This document shows, in pieces, positions 56,485 to 64,000 of a DNA stretch of 64,000 nucleotides. Source of the DNA: Gilvimarinus gilvus (GTDB taxonomy: Bacteria; Pseudomonadota; Gammaproteobacteria; Pseudomonadales; Cellvibrionaceae); contig NZ_JAULRU010000264.1 in NCBI RefSeq assembly GCF_030518155.1, forward strand, positions 116,898-180,897. The letters are read 5' to 3'. Within the stretch, counting starts at the first letter, position 1. Each line of letters starts with the position of its first letter. The position numbers were made by a program, and so were the translations under genes. The notes below the pieces were generated by a model. The model was not told the origin of the DNA and made no database searches. It saw nothing but the letters and a program-made list of their open reading frames with translations.

Positions 56485-57921
56485 TTAACCTACCGAACCT
56501 TCTAGGCTCACTTCCAAAAGCTTGCCGGCCTCGACCGCAAACTCCATAGGTAACTCTTTAAAAACTTCACGGCAAAAACCATTAACAATCATGGATACAG
56601 CTTTCTCTGGATCTAAGCCACGCTGCTGGCACAAAAACATCTGGTCATCACTGACCTTAGATGTCGTCGCCTCGTGTTCAATCACCGCCGATGGGTTTTT
56701 ACTTTCGATATATGGGAAGGTGTGTGCGCCACAGCGATCACCAATAAGCAAGGAATCACACTGGGTATAATTTCTCGCCCCATCCGCGCCCGGATTCATC
56801 CGCACCAGGCCACGATACGTATTTTGACTTTTACCCGCTGATATTCCCTTAGAGATAATGGTCGAGCGCGTATTTTTGCCGATATGAATCATCTTCGTAC
56901 CGGTATCGGCCTGCTGATAATTATTGGTCAGCGCCACCGAATAAAATTCACCAACGCTGTGATCACCGCGCAACACACAACTCGGGTACTTCCAGGTAAC
57001 CGCCGAACCTGTCTCTACCTGTGTCCAACTAATCTTGGCACGGGTATGACAAACGCCTCGCTTGGTTACAAAATTGTATATACCACCCTTGCCGTCTTCG
57101 TCACCCGGGTACCAATTCTGCACCGTGGAGTATTTAATCTCCGCGTTGTCATTGGCCACCAACTCAACCACAGCTGCGTGCAACTGATTTTCGTCGCGCA
57201 TAGGTGCGGTGCAACCTTCGAGGTAACTAACGTGTGAGCCTTCTTCGGCAACAATCAAAGTTCGCTCAAACTGGCCAGTGTTTTGCTCATTAATTCGAAA
57301 GTAAGTCGACAACTCCATCGGGCAACGCACACCCTTGGGGATATAGACAAAAGAGCCGTCAGAAAAAACCGCGGAATTAAGCGCGGCAAAGTAGTTGTCC
57401 TTCTGCGGCACAACGGAGCCCAGATGCTTTTGCACCAACGCGGGGTATTTCTCCACCGCTTCACTGATAGAACAAAAAATAACCCCGGCCTCGGATAGCT
57501 TTTCACGAAAAGTCGTCACAACACTGACCGAGTCAAACACAACATCCATGGCCACGCCTGCCAACATTTCTTGCTCGTGCAAAGGAATGCCAAGCTTTTC
57601 GTACGTCTCCAACAATTTCGGATCAACTTCATCCAAACTTTGCGGTCGATCCTCCATACTTTTTGGCGACGAGAAATATGAAATTGACTGATAGTCTGGC
57701 GCCTTATAATTGAGCTGCGCCCAATTCGGCTCGTCCATTTCTAACCACGCACGAAACGCCTGTAACCGCCACTCAAGCAACCATTCTGGTTCATTTTTTT
57801 TAGCCGAAATAAACCGCACCACGTCCTCGTTCAGACCCGGTGGTAAAGTATCAGTATCAATCGCGGTGTGAAAACCCGCGGCGTACTCTTTCCTGATTAG
57901 GTGTTCAACCTGTTCAGACAT
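56485..57921 (-). CDS. sufB: SufB subunit of the SufBCD Fe-S scaffold
   Basis: A 478-residue scaffold subunit. [41 protein letters not shown] (cited in part as [16 protein letters not shown]) and the C-terminal [23 protein letters not shown] are classic. ATG 57921 with AGGAG immediately upstream is chosen over an in-frame start six codons earlier. A 134-base gap separates it from the IscS-type gene; it holds a small palindrome CTTCAC/GTGAAG (57934-57950) close to the ribosome site but no clear terminator. Confidence 0.96.
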   Translation of the reverse strand: MSEQVEHLIRKEYAAGFHTAIDTDTLPPGLNEDVVRFISAKKNEPEWLLEWRLQAFRAWLEMDEPNWAQLNYKAPDYQSISYFSSPKSMEDRPQSLDEVDPKLLETYEKLGIPLHEQEMLAGVAMDVVFDSVSVVTTFREKLSEAGVIFCSISEAVEKYPALVQKHLGSVVPQKDNYFAALNSAVFSDGSFVYIPKGVRCPMELSTYFRINEQNTGQFERTLIVAEEGSHVSYLEGCTAPMRDENQLHAAVVELVANDNAEIKYSTVQNWYPGDEDGKGGIYNFVTKRGVCHTRAKISWTQVETGSAVTWKYPSCVLRGDHSVGEFYSVALTNNYQQADTGTKMIHIGKNTRSTIISKGISAGKSQNTYRGLVRMNPGADGARNYTQCDSLLIGDRCGAHTFPYIESKNPSAVIEHEATTSKVSDDQMFLCQQRGLDPEKAVSMIVNGFCREVFKELPMEFAVEAGKLLEVSLEGSVG

Positions 57922-58055
57922 TTTTCTCCTCTCCTTCACGATATGTGAAGTAGGCAGGATTACTGCCGTGCTAATCGTTTGCAGCGCGAACGCTGCCCAA
58001 TTTAATGCAACCTATTTGGCTGTCTTTTGTATGTTTATCGTGCTGCAATCATTCA

Positions 58056-59213
58056 CTAACGCGCCACGGCGCCGCCTTGACGTTGCAAACCCAATACCAC
58101 CGAACGAATGTGCTCCACGGCCTGTTCGATTTCGCGAGTATCTGTGTATCGACCCACACTCATGCGGATAGATGCCAAGGCATCTGCGTCACTCAACCCA
58201 ATCGCTTTTAATACGTAACTGGGCGACATGCTTGCCGACGTGCAAGCCGAACCCGACGACACCGCGAGCTGGCGCAAACTCAACAATAACGTTTCGCCAT
58301 CCACCCCTGAAAAGACAACATTGAGATGCCCCGAGGCACGCTCTGCACCCGATGCATTGAGTCGGACTCCGGGCAAATCGGAAATTCCCTGCCACAATTG
58401 ATCGCGCAATTGACAGACGCGAGCACTCTCTTCGAGTAAATGAGTTCCCGCAATTTCACAGGCCAAGCCAAACCCCGCACACTGGTGGGTCGGAAGCGTG
58501 CCTGAACGCATGCCCCGCTCGTGACCACCGCCGTGGATTTGTGCCTGAATACTGACCTCTGGGCTGCGCCTGACATAAAGCGCACCTATACCCTTTGGGC
58601 CATAGCACTTATGCGCCGATATCGACAAGGCATCCACACTGATTGACTGTAAATCTATCGGCACCTTACCCAATGCTTGCGCCGCATCCACATGCAACAA
58701 ACAACCTCGCTCTCGACAAAGCGCTGAAATTTCGGCGATGGGATTGATGGTCCCCAGCTCATTGTTGACCCACATAACACTGATCAGACGCGTACTGCTC
58801 TTGATTAAAGAGCGCAACAGATCAACATCAACTGAGCCGTCCCGCCGCGGCGCAACAAAGTCCACTTCAACGCCCTGCGTTTGTAAATGAGTGGCCACAT
58901 CCAGCACGGCCTTGTGCTCTATACTGGAAACAATCAAGTGATCACCGGCTCGACATAAGCCTTTCAGCGCCAAGTTGTTGGACTCGGTGGCGCCACTGGT
59001 CCAGACAATTTCGCGGGCATCTGCATTGATCAGCGCGGCGACCTGCCCCCGAGCCGTTTCTACAGCTTCTTCAGCACGCCAACCGTAGATGTGAGATCGA
59101 GACGCCGGGTTGGCGAAGTTACCCTCCAGGGTCAGGCACCGTGACATTAATTCGGCAACTTCAGGCGCTACCGGCGTAGTAGCGGCATAATCTAAATATA
59201 TTGGATTCATCAT
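58056..59213 (-). CDS. iscS: IscS/NifS-type cysteine desulfurase
   Basis: A 385-residue group I desulfurase. The PLP lysine lies in LSISAHKCYGPKG and the active cysteine in the long mobile loop SSGSACTSASMSPSYVL, the group I (IscS/NifS) pattern distinct from SufS at 53173. Three His/Asp cofactor contacts are visible in NNELGTINPIAEIS and LLHVDAAQALGKV. Two ATG codons stand in tandem at the start. It lies 9 bases after iscR, as iscS does in isc operons, but scaffold genes iscU and hscBA are absent and sufB follows instead. Confidence 0.94.
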   Translation of the reverse strand: MMNPIYLDYAATTPVAPEVAELMSRCLTLEGNFANPASRSHIYGWRAEEAVETARGQVAALINADAREIVWTSGATESNNLALKGLCRAGDHLIVSSIEHKAVLDVATHLQTQGVEVDFVAPRRDGSVDVDLLRSLIKSSTRLISVMWVNNELGTINPIAEISALCRERGCLLHVDAAQALGKVPIDLQSISVDALSISAHKCYGPKGIGALYVRRSPEVSIQAQIHGGGHERGMRSGTLPTHQCAGFGLACEIAGTHLLEESARVCQLRDQLWQGISDLPGVRLNASGAERASGHLNVVFSGVDGETLLLSLRQLAVSSGSACTSASMSPSYVLKAIGLSDADALASIRMSVGRYTDTREIEQAVEHIRSVVLGLQRQGGAVAR

Positions 59214-59222
59214 GCGTTACCG

Positions 59223-59696
59223 TCAGCTCAAATCACTACAGACAATATTTTGCTGGTCTCGCTCATTGTCCTGACGACGGCACACCGCCTGTATATCGCG
59301 CCGAGAAACCAAATCGGCGAGGCTGATACCGCTCAAAAAATTGTGTATTTGACCACTTAAATCCTGCCAGAGGTGGTGCGTAATACAGATTTGCCCATCC
59401 TGGCAATCACCGGCACCCAAGCACTTGGTAGCATCGAGAGATTCACTCACCGCATCGACAACGGCGGCCACAGATACGGCCGCTGATGTTTGGGCCAGTC
59501 GATACCCACCACCGGGGCCACGTACGCTGACAACCAAAGATTCACGACGCAATTTGGAAAACAACTGCTCTAGGTACGACAGGGAAATACCCTGTCGCTC
59601 AGAAATATCGGCAAGACTCACCGGCCCTGACTCTGAATGCAGGGCGAGATCAAGCATAGCTGTCACCGCATAGCGGCCTTTTGTGGTCAATCGCAT
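59223..59696 (-). CDS. iscR: Fe-S cluster regulator IscR
   Basis: An Rrf2-family regulator of 157 residues. The winged-helix DNA-binding part is at the N-terminus ([39 protein letters not shown], cited as [21 protein letters not shown]). The cluster ligands follow the IscR spacing [17 protein letters not shown]: Cys-x5-Cys-x5-Cys and a nearby His. It should therefore sense Fe-S supply and repress its own operon when the cluster is bound. A palindromic candidate site overlaps its promoter. Confidence 0.95.
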   Translation of the reverse strand: MRLTTKGRYAVTAMLDLALHSESGPVSLADISERQGISLSYLEQLFSKLRRESLVVSVRGPGGGYRLAQTSAAVSVAAVVDAVSESLDATKCLGAGDCQDGQICITHHLWQDLSGQIHNFLSGISLADLVSRRDIQAVCRRQDNERDQQNIVCSDLS

Positions 59697-59716
59697 AGTA
59701 TTTCAGGCGTTTGGCA

Positions 59717-59741
59717 ATAACTGAGTATTTTACTCAACTAT
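59717..59741 (-). promoter_or_regulatory. IscR-type operator overlapping the iscR-suf promoter
   Basis: A 25-base near-perfect palindrome with half-sites ATAACTGAGTA and TACTCAACTAT (plus strand) around a T-rich centre. It keeps the length and outer ATA/TAT of the type 1 IscR site but has GAGT/ACTC where E. coli has GACT/AGTC, changed symmetrically in both arms. Confidence 0.75.
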
Positions 59742-59755
59742 TACCCGAATGCCAA
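59727..59755 (-). promoter_or_regulatory. Sigma70 promoter of the iscR-suf operon
   Basis: On the minus strand: TTGGCA, exactly 17 bases, TAAAAT. The -10 box lies in the centre of the IscR-like palindrome, so a bound regulator would block RNA polymerase. The start would be about 25 bases before the iscR ATG. Confidence 0.78.
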
Positions 59756-59796
59756 GCCCACACCAGTCAACGAGACAGTCTCGCCCAGCTTAGCCG

Positions 59797-60579
59797 CTAC
59801 GAATTCCCGCCATCATGGCCATCTTGCGGCTTCTCAGCGTGATAGATGTAATTCTGGGTCGAGGTCAACACACCGCGCAGTATCGACAGCTCCATTTCGT
59901 CCATGCGAATACGGCTGTAGAGACGGCGCAACCGGGTCATAGTCTGGCGCGGGTTGTCAGGCTCAAGAAACCCGAGCTTTTCCAGTGTCTCCTGCAGATG
60001 ATCAAAGTAGCGCTCCATAGCCTCGACTTTAGCCGGTGGCACGTCCCAATCGTCGTAGGTAGGCGCCTGACCATCTTTATGGGCAAGCCAGGCCATGCGC
60101 AGCTCGTAGGCAATAACTTGCACCGCTGCAGCTAAATTCAGTGATGAGTACTCCGCATTTGACGGTATATGCACATGGTAGTGACAGCGATGCAGCTCCT
60201 CATTGGTGAGACCGCGGTCTTCGCGCCCAAACATAATCGCAACGTCGTGTGTACCGGCTTCATGAATTGCCCGCTCACCGCACTCGCGCGGATTGACCAA
60301 AGGCCAAGGTATGCGACGTTCACGTGCGCTGGTGCCGACGACAAACCCACACCCCTCCAGCGCCTCGTCCAGGGTTTCCACAACGACGGCATTATCCAGC
60401 ACATCCAGCGCTCCCGCTGCCCGCCATACAGCTTTTTCCGCCGGATACTCCTTGGGAGCCACCAGATAGAGCCTGCCCATCCCCATATTCTTAATGGCAC
60501 GTGCGGCCCCGCCAATATTGCCAGGATGGGAGGTATTCACCAGCACAATACGCAGGTTATCCAGTCGATTTTCACTCAT
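59797..60579 (-). CDS. trmJ: tRNA (cytidine/uridine-2'-O-)-methyltransferase TrmJ
   Basis: A SPOUT-class enzyme that 2'-O-methylates position 32 of tRNAs. The 260-residue product from ATG 60579 has IVLVNTSHPGNIGGAARAIKNMG at the N-terminus (cited as NTSHPGNIGGAARAIK), IMFGREDRGLTNEEL and IPSNAEYSSLNLAAAVQ, followed by the helical C-terminal extension particular to TrmJ. Both TrmJ and TtcA (15084) modify residue 32. Upstream of iscR in the usual trmJ-iscR order. Confidence 0.95.
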   Translation of the reverse strand: MSENRLDNLRIVLVNTSHPGNIGGAARAIKNMGMGRLYLVAPKEYPAEKAVWRAAGALDVLDNAVVVETLDEALEGCGFVVGTSARERRIPWPLVNPRECGERAIHEAGTHDVAIMFGREDRGLTNEELHRCHYHVHIPSNAEYSSLNLAAAVQVIAYELRMAWLAHKDGQAPTYDDWDVPPAKVEAMERYFDHLQETLEKLGFLEPDNPRQTMTRLRRLYSRIRMDEMELSILRGVLTSTQNYIYHAEKPQDGHDGGNS

Positions 60580-60750
60580 TGGGGCGCCTCGGCAAAGGTT
60601 AGGTCTGCAAAACCGCGGCATTCTAGCAAAAAAAGCCCCACTCCGTTAGCGCGTTTTTGCGCCGGGAAGCGTTACTGTCCTACCAAAGACTGCGCTCCGC
60701 CCCTTGTTTGTGCTTGCAGTGCGCTATATTTATGGGCAGCAAGATTTTGA

Positions 60751-60779
60751 TTGGTTTCGGCGCATCGAATCGCTATAAT
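60751..60779 (+). promoter_or_regulatory. Sigma70 promoter for suhB
   Basis: TTGGTT (60751-60756), 17 bases, TATAAT (60774-60779): a perfect -10 box and a fair -35. The start near 60786 gives a leader of about 46 bases before the suhB ATG. Confidence 0.75.
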
Positions 60780-60831
60780 TGCGCCGGCTATATCGCCCCT
60801 GTTCTTTAAGCTTATTGTTAAATGGTGCCCC

Positions 60832-61635
60832 ATGGAACCTATGCTAACTATTGCCTTGCGTGCTGCACGTAAGGCCGGCGAACTGATTGAGCGCGCTACC
60901 GAGCGCCTCGACCTTGTCACTATTGAAGAAAAAAGTCGCAATGACTTTGTTACTGAAATCGACAAGGCGTCGGAAAAAGAAATCATCTACCACCTAAAAA
61001 AAGCCTACCCCGACCACTCAATTGTCGGCGAGGAAGGCGGTGTTCAACCGGGCAGTAATTCCGATATCGAATGGATCATTGACCCTATCGACGGCACCAC
61101 TAACTTCATTCATGGTATCCCCCACTTTTCCATCTCTATTGCCTGCCGTATTAAAGGGCAACTCGAGCATGCCGTCGTCTACGACCCCATCAAGCGCGAA
61201 GAATTTACCGCCAGCCGTGGTCGAGGCGCTGCACTTAACGGCCGCCGCATTCGCACCAGCGACCGCAAGGGGCTTGCGGGTGCCGTTATTGGTACAGGTA
61301 TTCCTTTTAGCGGTTACGCGCTGGACAATATATCGGCGTACTTAGCCACCGTACAAGAAATCGCGGGCCAGACCGCTGGTATTCGCCGCCAGGGATCAGC
61401 CGCCCTCGACCTCGCCTATGTGGCTGCCGGCCGCTTCGATGGCTTCTGGGAAATGAATCTGAATCAGTGGGATATCGCCGCAGGACTGCTGCTGGTTAAA
61501 GAGGCGGGCGGTTTAGCCTGTGACTTTAACGGCGGCAACACACACTTTGAGACGGGTCATGTCGTGTGCGGCAGCCCCAAAACCTTTAAACCTTTGCTGC
61601 AAATCGTACAAAAGCACATGGGGCACATACGCTGA
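60832..61635 (+). CDS. suhB: Inositol-1-monophosphatase family protein SuhB
   Basis: SuhB hydrolyses inositol monophosphate in vitro; in E. coli it also joins the rRNA antitermination complex. The 267-residue product (ATG 60832) equals the E. coli length. Metal-site motifs are GEEGG, IIDPIDGTTNFIHG and WDIAAGLLLVKEAGG. The frame stays open upstream but those codons overlap the promoter. It is divergent from trmJ. Confidence 0.95.
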   Translation: MEPMLTIALRAARKAGELIERATERLDLVTIEEKSRNDFVTEIDKASEKEIIYHLKKAYPDHSIVGEEGGVQPGSNSDIEWIIDPIDGTTNFIHGIPHFSISIACRIKGQLEHAVVYDPIKREEFTASRGRGAALNGRRIRTSDRKGLAGAVIGTGIPFSGYALDNISAYLATVQEIAGQTAGIRRQGSAALDLAYVAAGRFDGFWEMNLNQWDIAAGLLLVKEAGGLACDFNGGNTHFETGHVVCGSPKTFKPLLQIVQKHMGHIR

Positions 61636-61720
61636 GCCACACAGAGGCGGTTACCACCGCCTCGCTCATGCCGGCCTACTCGCAGGTGCTGGCCTAAAGG
61701 TCCCGGCGAGCGCTATCTCC

Positions 61721-63790
61721 CTACTTTTCCGTACGCATTGGTTTGACCACGCCTTGCAGCGCAATTGCGTCTGGGCCCGCGGCACCAAACAGCCGATTTA
61801 GAACATCAACCATATGCGCAATCTGCAGCGGTTTCGTCAAATATTCGTAAAAGCCCGCCGCGCGACCTTTTTCTATGTCAATAGACATAACATTGGCCGA
61901 CAAGCCCACAACGGGAATATCTCGCGTCGCAGGATCGCTCTGCAACACACTGAGCACATCGTAACCATCCAAGCCCGGCAAATTAATATCAAGAACTATG
62001 AGGTCCGGCCTGCTCTGGCGGGCATGAAATATTCCTTGATAAGGCTCTTCATACACTTCCAATTGAAAATTATCACTGTAACTGAAGAAGTGCTGTAACA
62101 ACCGTATATTCGTGAGGTTGTCTTCGATATAGAGCACCCGATAATTGCCTTCAACTTTAAGCTTGAGCCCCGTATCAAAATTATCACTCGCTGCAGTTAA
62201 GGTTCGAGCGTCTTCGGCTTCACCGGTTTTTTGCAACTCCAGCCAAAAACACGTACCGCTACCCACCTCACTGGAGAAATCAATACGGCCCTGCATCATT
62301 TCGACTAACTGCTTGGTGATCACTAAGCCCACGCCGGAGCCTTCGACTTTGCTCATCTCAGCATTTAAGCGGTTAAAAGGCTGAAACACTTCATCGCGAC
62401 GAGCATCATCAATACCCAACCCGGTATCCTGCACCTCTATTCGCAAATAGTTGTCAGTGGTCGCCGACAAACTGACTTTCACTTCACCGCCGACTTTATT
62501 GTATTTAATGGCGTTACTCATCAAATTAAGTAACGCCTGCTTTAAGCGCACTTGATCAGCGGCGACACAGGTATTCTCCAGTCCCGAAAAATCACTGTGT
62601 AGATAGATCCCACGGGCGTCGGCCTGTGGCTGCACCAACGTAAAACAGTCCACCAACAATCGTGAGACCAAAACTGGCTGCAATACCGTACTCATTGCAC
62701 CCGATTCAATTTTTGCCAGATCCAGCACGTCGTTAATCAGCTTTAACAAATGCTCGCCAGCTGAGCGTATTTCTCGAATATTTTCTTTGTGAGACTCCTG
62801 CAGGTTTTCATCGTATTCAAATAACTGTGCGTAGCCGAGGATCGCGTTAAGTGGGGTACGCAGCTCATGGCTCATACTACTAAGGAAATCACTTTTGGCC
62901 CGGTTTGCTTTTTCGGCCAGCTCCTTTGCTTTAATCACACGCTCTTCAGCGCGTTTAATATCGGTAATATCCATATTGGTGCCGGACATTCGGGTTGGCC
63001 GCCCTTCCACATCAAAGCTTGCCTTGCCGCGCGCCCTAATCCAACGTATATCACCATGTTTATCGTAAATTCGATATTCCACATCAAAGGGACCAAAGCC
63101 TCGCAAGTGCTGCTTTAACATGGCATCGAACTTTAACAAGTCCTCTTTATGCATGTAGCTGCGCCATTCCGACATACGGTCCTGGCCTGCGTTGACAATA
63201 TCATCCTCTTCAGTAAACCCCAGATGCTCCCAGCAACGAGCCGAAAACTGGAATCCATTGCTTTGTGGATACCATTCCCATATTCCGTCTTTAGAGGCCT
63301 GAATGATACGCGCCTGACGCGACTGACTTTCGCGTAAAGCCGCTTCCGTTTGCTTGAGCTCGGTAATGTCGAAGTTGACACCTGAAATGTAGGCGGCCCG
63401 GCCCGACTCATCGCGAATAGAGTCAGCTCGCACCTGAGTCCAAATATAGTCGCCGGCCTTAGTTTTGACTCTGTAACAGGTGTTGAGAGGTTCAGCGGTG
63501 CGCAAATGCTCACGCACCGCCTCGTACATGTCTTCTATATCGTCGGGGTGAATATAGTTAGGCAGCATGCGAGAGTCTGTGAAGCCCTTGCGGTCTTCAT
63601 CGGTGTACCCCAAATGCTCCCAGAAGGTACCTGACCAATCAATAAAACTATTACTGAGATCCCACTCCCAAAAACCGTAGCCACTGCCTGAGAATATGCG
63701 ACGGTAGCGCTGCACTAGCTCGCGCAATTCCTGCGGGGCCATATGGTCAAGCTCTTGGCTCGGACTAATTGAGTGCTTGCTACCGTTCAT
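61721..63790 (-). CDS. Soluble PAS-PAS hybrid histidine kinase with receiver
   Basis: A 689-residue cytosolic sensor kinase with no membrane segment. In order: PAS 1 (about 30-150: GYGFWEWDLSNSFIDWSG), PAS 2 (about 160-285: DGIWEWYPQSNGFQFSAR), HisKA with the phospho-acceptor His in SSMSHELRTPLNAILGYAQ (about residue 312), HATPase (NAIKYN; DTGLGID; GSGVGLVITKQLVEMMQG) and a C-terminal receiver (about 555-670) with IEDN, the Asp in VLDINLPGLDGYD and LTKP. Both PAS domains are of the PAS_3 type with PAC segments (YRVKTKAGDYIWTQVRAD). No partner regulator is adjacent and the signal is unknown. Confidence 0.93.
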   Translation of the reverse strand: MNGSKHSISPSQELDHMAPQELRELVQRYRRIFSGSGYGFWEWDLSNSFIDWSGTFWEHLGYTDEDRKGFTDSRMLPNYIHPDDIEDMYEAVREHLRTAEPLNTCYRVKTKAGDYIWTQVRADSIRDESGRAAYISGVNFDITELKQTEAALRESQSRQARIIQASKDGIWEWYPQSNGFQFSARCWEHLGFTEEDDIVNAGQDRMSEWRSYMHKEDLLKFDAMLKQHLRGFGPFDVEYRIYDKHGDIRWIRARGKASFDVEGRPTRMSGTNMDITDIKRAEERVIKAKELAEKANRAKSDFLSSMSHELRTPLNAILGYAQLFEYDENLQESHKENIREIRSAGEHLLKLINDVLDLAKIESGAMSTVLQPVLVSRLLVDCFTLVQPQADARGIYLHSDFSGLENTCVAADQVRLKQALLNLMSNAIKYNKVGGEVKVSLSATTDNYLRIEVQDTGLGIDDARRDEVFQPFNRLNAEMSKVEGSGVGLVITKQLVEMMQGRIDFSSEVGSGTCFWLELQKTGEAEDARTLTAASDNFDTGLKLKVEGNYRVLYIEDNLTNIRLLQHFFSYSDNFQLEVYEEPYQGIFHARQSRPDLIVLDINLPGLDGYDVLSVLQSDPATRDIPVVGLSANVMSIDIEKGRAAGFYEYLTKPLQIAHMVDVLNRLFGAAGPDAIALQGVVKPMRTEK

Positions 63791-63911
63791 TGATAAACCT
63801 AGTTATTATCTGGCTCCTAGCATACCGCTGTTTAAAGGGTAAAAAAAAGCCCGCCGATTGGCGCAATGCTGTTCACTTAAGCATTTGAAGTACAGCGTGG
63901 CCTAGTAGAAA

Positions 63912-63943
63912 ATCCGATTTCAAGCATGGAATCGGATTTTTTT
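63912..63943. terminator. Intrinsic terminator near the right edge
   Basis: AATCCGATT and AATCGGATT form a stem with a ~10-base loop, followed on the plus strand by a run of seven T; the A-run at the other side makes it possibly bidirectional. Given the minus-strand kinase to its left, it may belong to a gene lying mostly beyond the right edge. Confidence 0.75.
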
Positions 63944-64000
63944 ATGGCTTTTCAACAAGACCTTCTCGACCTAAGTGATCTCTTTAACTTCTCCGACCTT
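63944..64000. other. Unresolved tail, possible gene end or start
   Basis: On the plus strand ATG 63944 opens a frame that runs to the edge (MAFQQDLLDLSDLFNFSDL) but has no ribosome site and directly abuts the terminator T-run. On the minus strand a frame closing with KVGEVKEIT and a stop at 63971-63973, followed by the terminator, is as plausible. Too little sequence to decide. Confidence 0.3.

Overview
The window is a compact chromosomal segment of a flagellated gammaproteobacterium. The housekeeping gene order (guaBA-xseA; pilW-rodZ-ispG-hisS-yfgM-bamB-der; iscR-led suf operon), the Pseudomonas-like flgA/cheV/cheR/flgB arrangement, RpoN-type flagellar promoters and an AlgP-like protein suggest a marine Cellvibrionales- or Pseudomonadales-type organism. 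That placement is inference from gene content, not a database match. No prophage, CRISPR array, restriction system or full-length IS is visible.

Flagella and chemotaxis, 1-10500. On the minus strand, flgBCDE (from a sigma54 promoter at 5838-5853, ending in a very stable hairpin at 1693-1736) is followed by flgFG (own sigma54 promoter at 1547-1562; flgG runs off the left edge). cheV-cheR lies upstream on the same strand with its own terminator. flgA and flgMN point the other way, and flgMN has a sigma28 promoter. The flgMN block is bracketed by two copies, in opposite orientation, of a ~262-bp element with terminal inverted repeats. Each copy begins immediately after a gene's TAG stop codon, at a CTAG site (after flgA and after flgN). 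This is the most unusual structure in the window.

Mixed metabolism and signalling, 10500-34700. A tRNA-Arg(CCT), rsmE, a GGDEF-EAL protein, ald and ttcA are followed by a PilZ gene and a PAS-type chemoreceptor that share a likely sigma54 promoter, tying them to the flagellar regulon. Then come bioA, trpS, a tRNA-queuosine mannosyltransferase-like gene coupled to an M18 aminopeptidase, tsaB, a histone-H1/AlgP-like protein, adk, a small conserved protein, a shikimate-kinase-like protein, a second chemoreceptor (likely sigma28 promoter), a K+/H+ antiporter, RNase II, an EVE-domain protein, a CvfB-type S1 protein and a YceI lipoprotein.

Nucleotide, thiamine and envelope genes, 34700-51700. guaB-guaA, xseA, a TPP riboswitch controlling thiO-thiS-thiG, an AEC permease, then the long minus-strand series rlmN, pilW, rodZ, ispG, hisS, yfgM-like, bamB, der, with ndk upstream.

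Fe-S assembly, 51800-59760. iscR, an IscS-type desulfurase, sufB, C, D, S, A, T and E form one minus-strand operon behind a promoter that overlaps an IscR-like palindrome. The window closes with trmJ and suhB (divergent), a PAS-PAS hybrid histidine kinase, a terminator and an unresolved 57-base tail.
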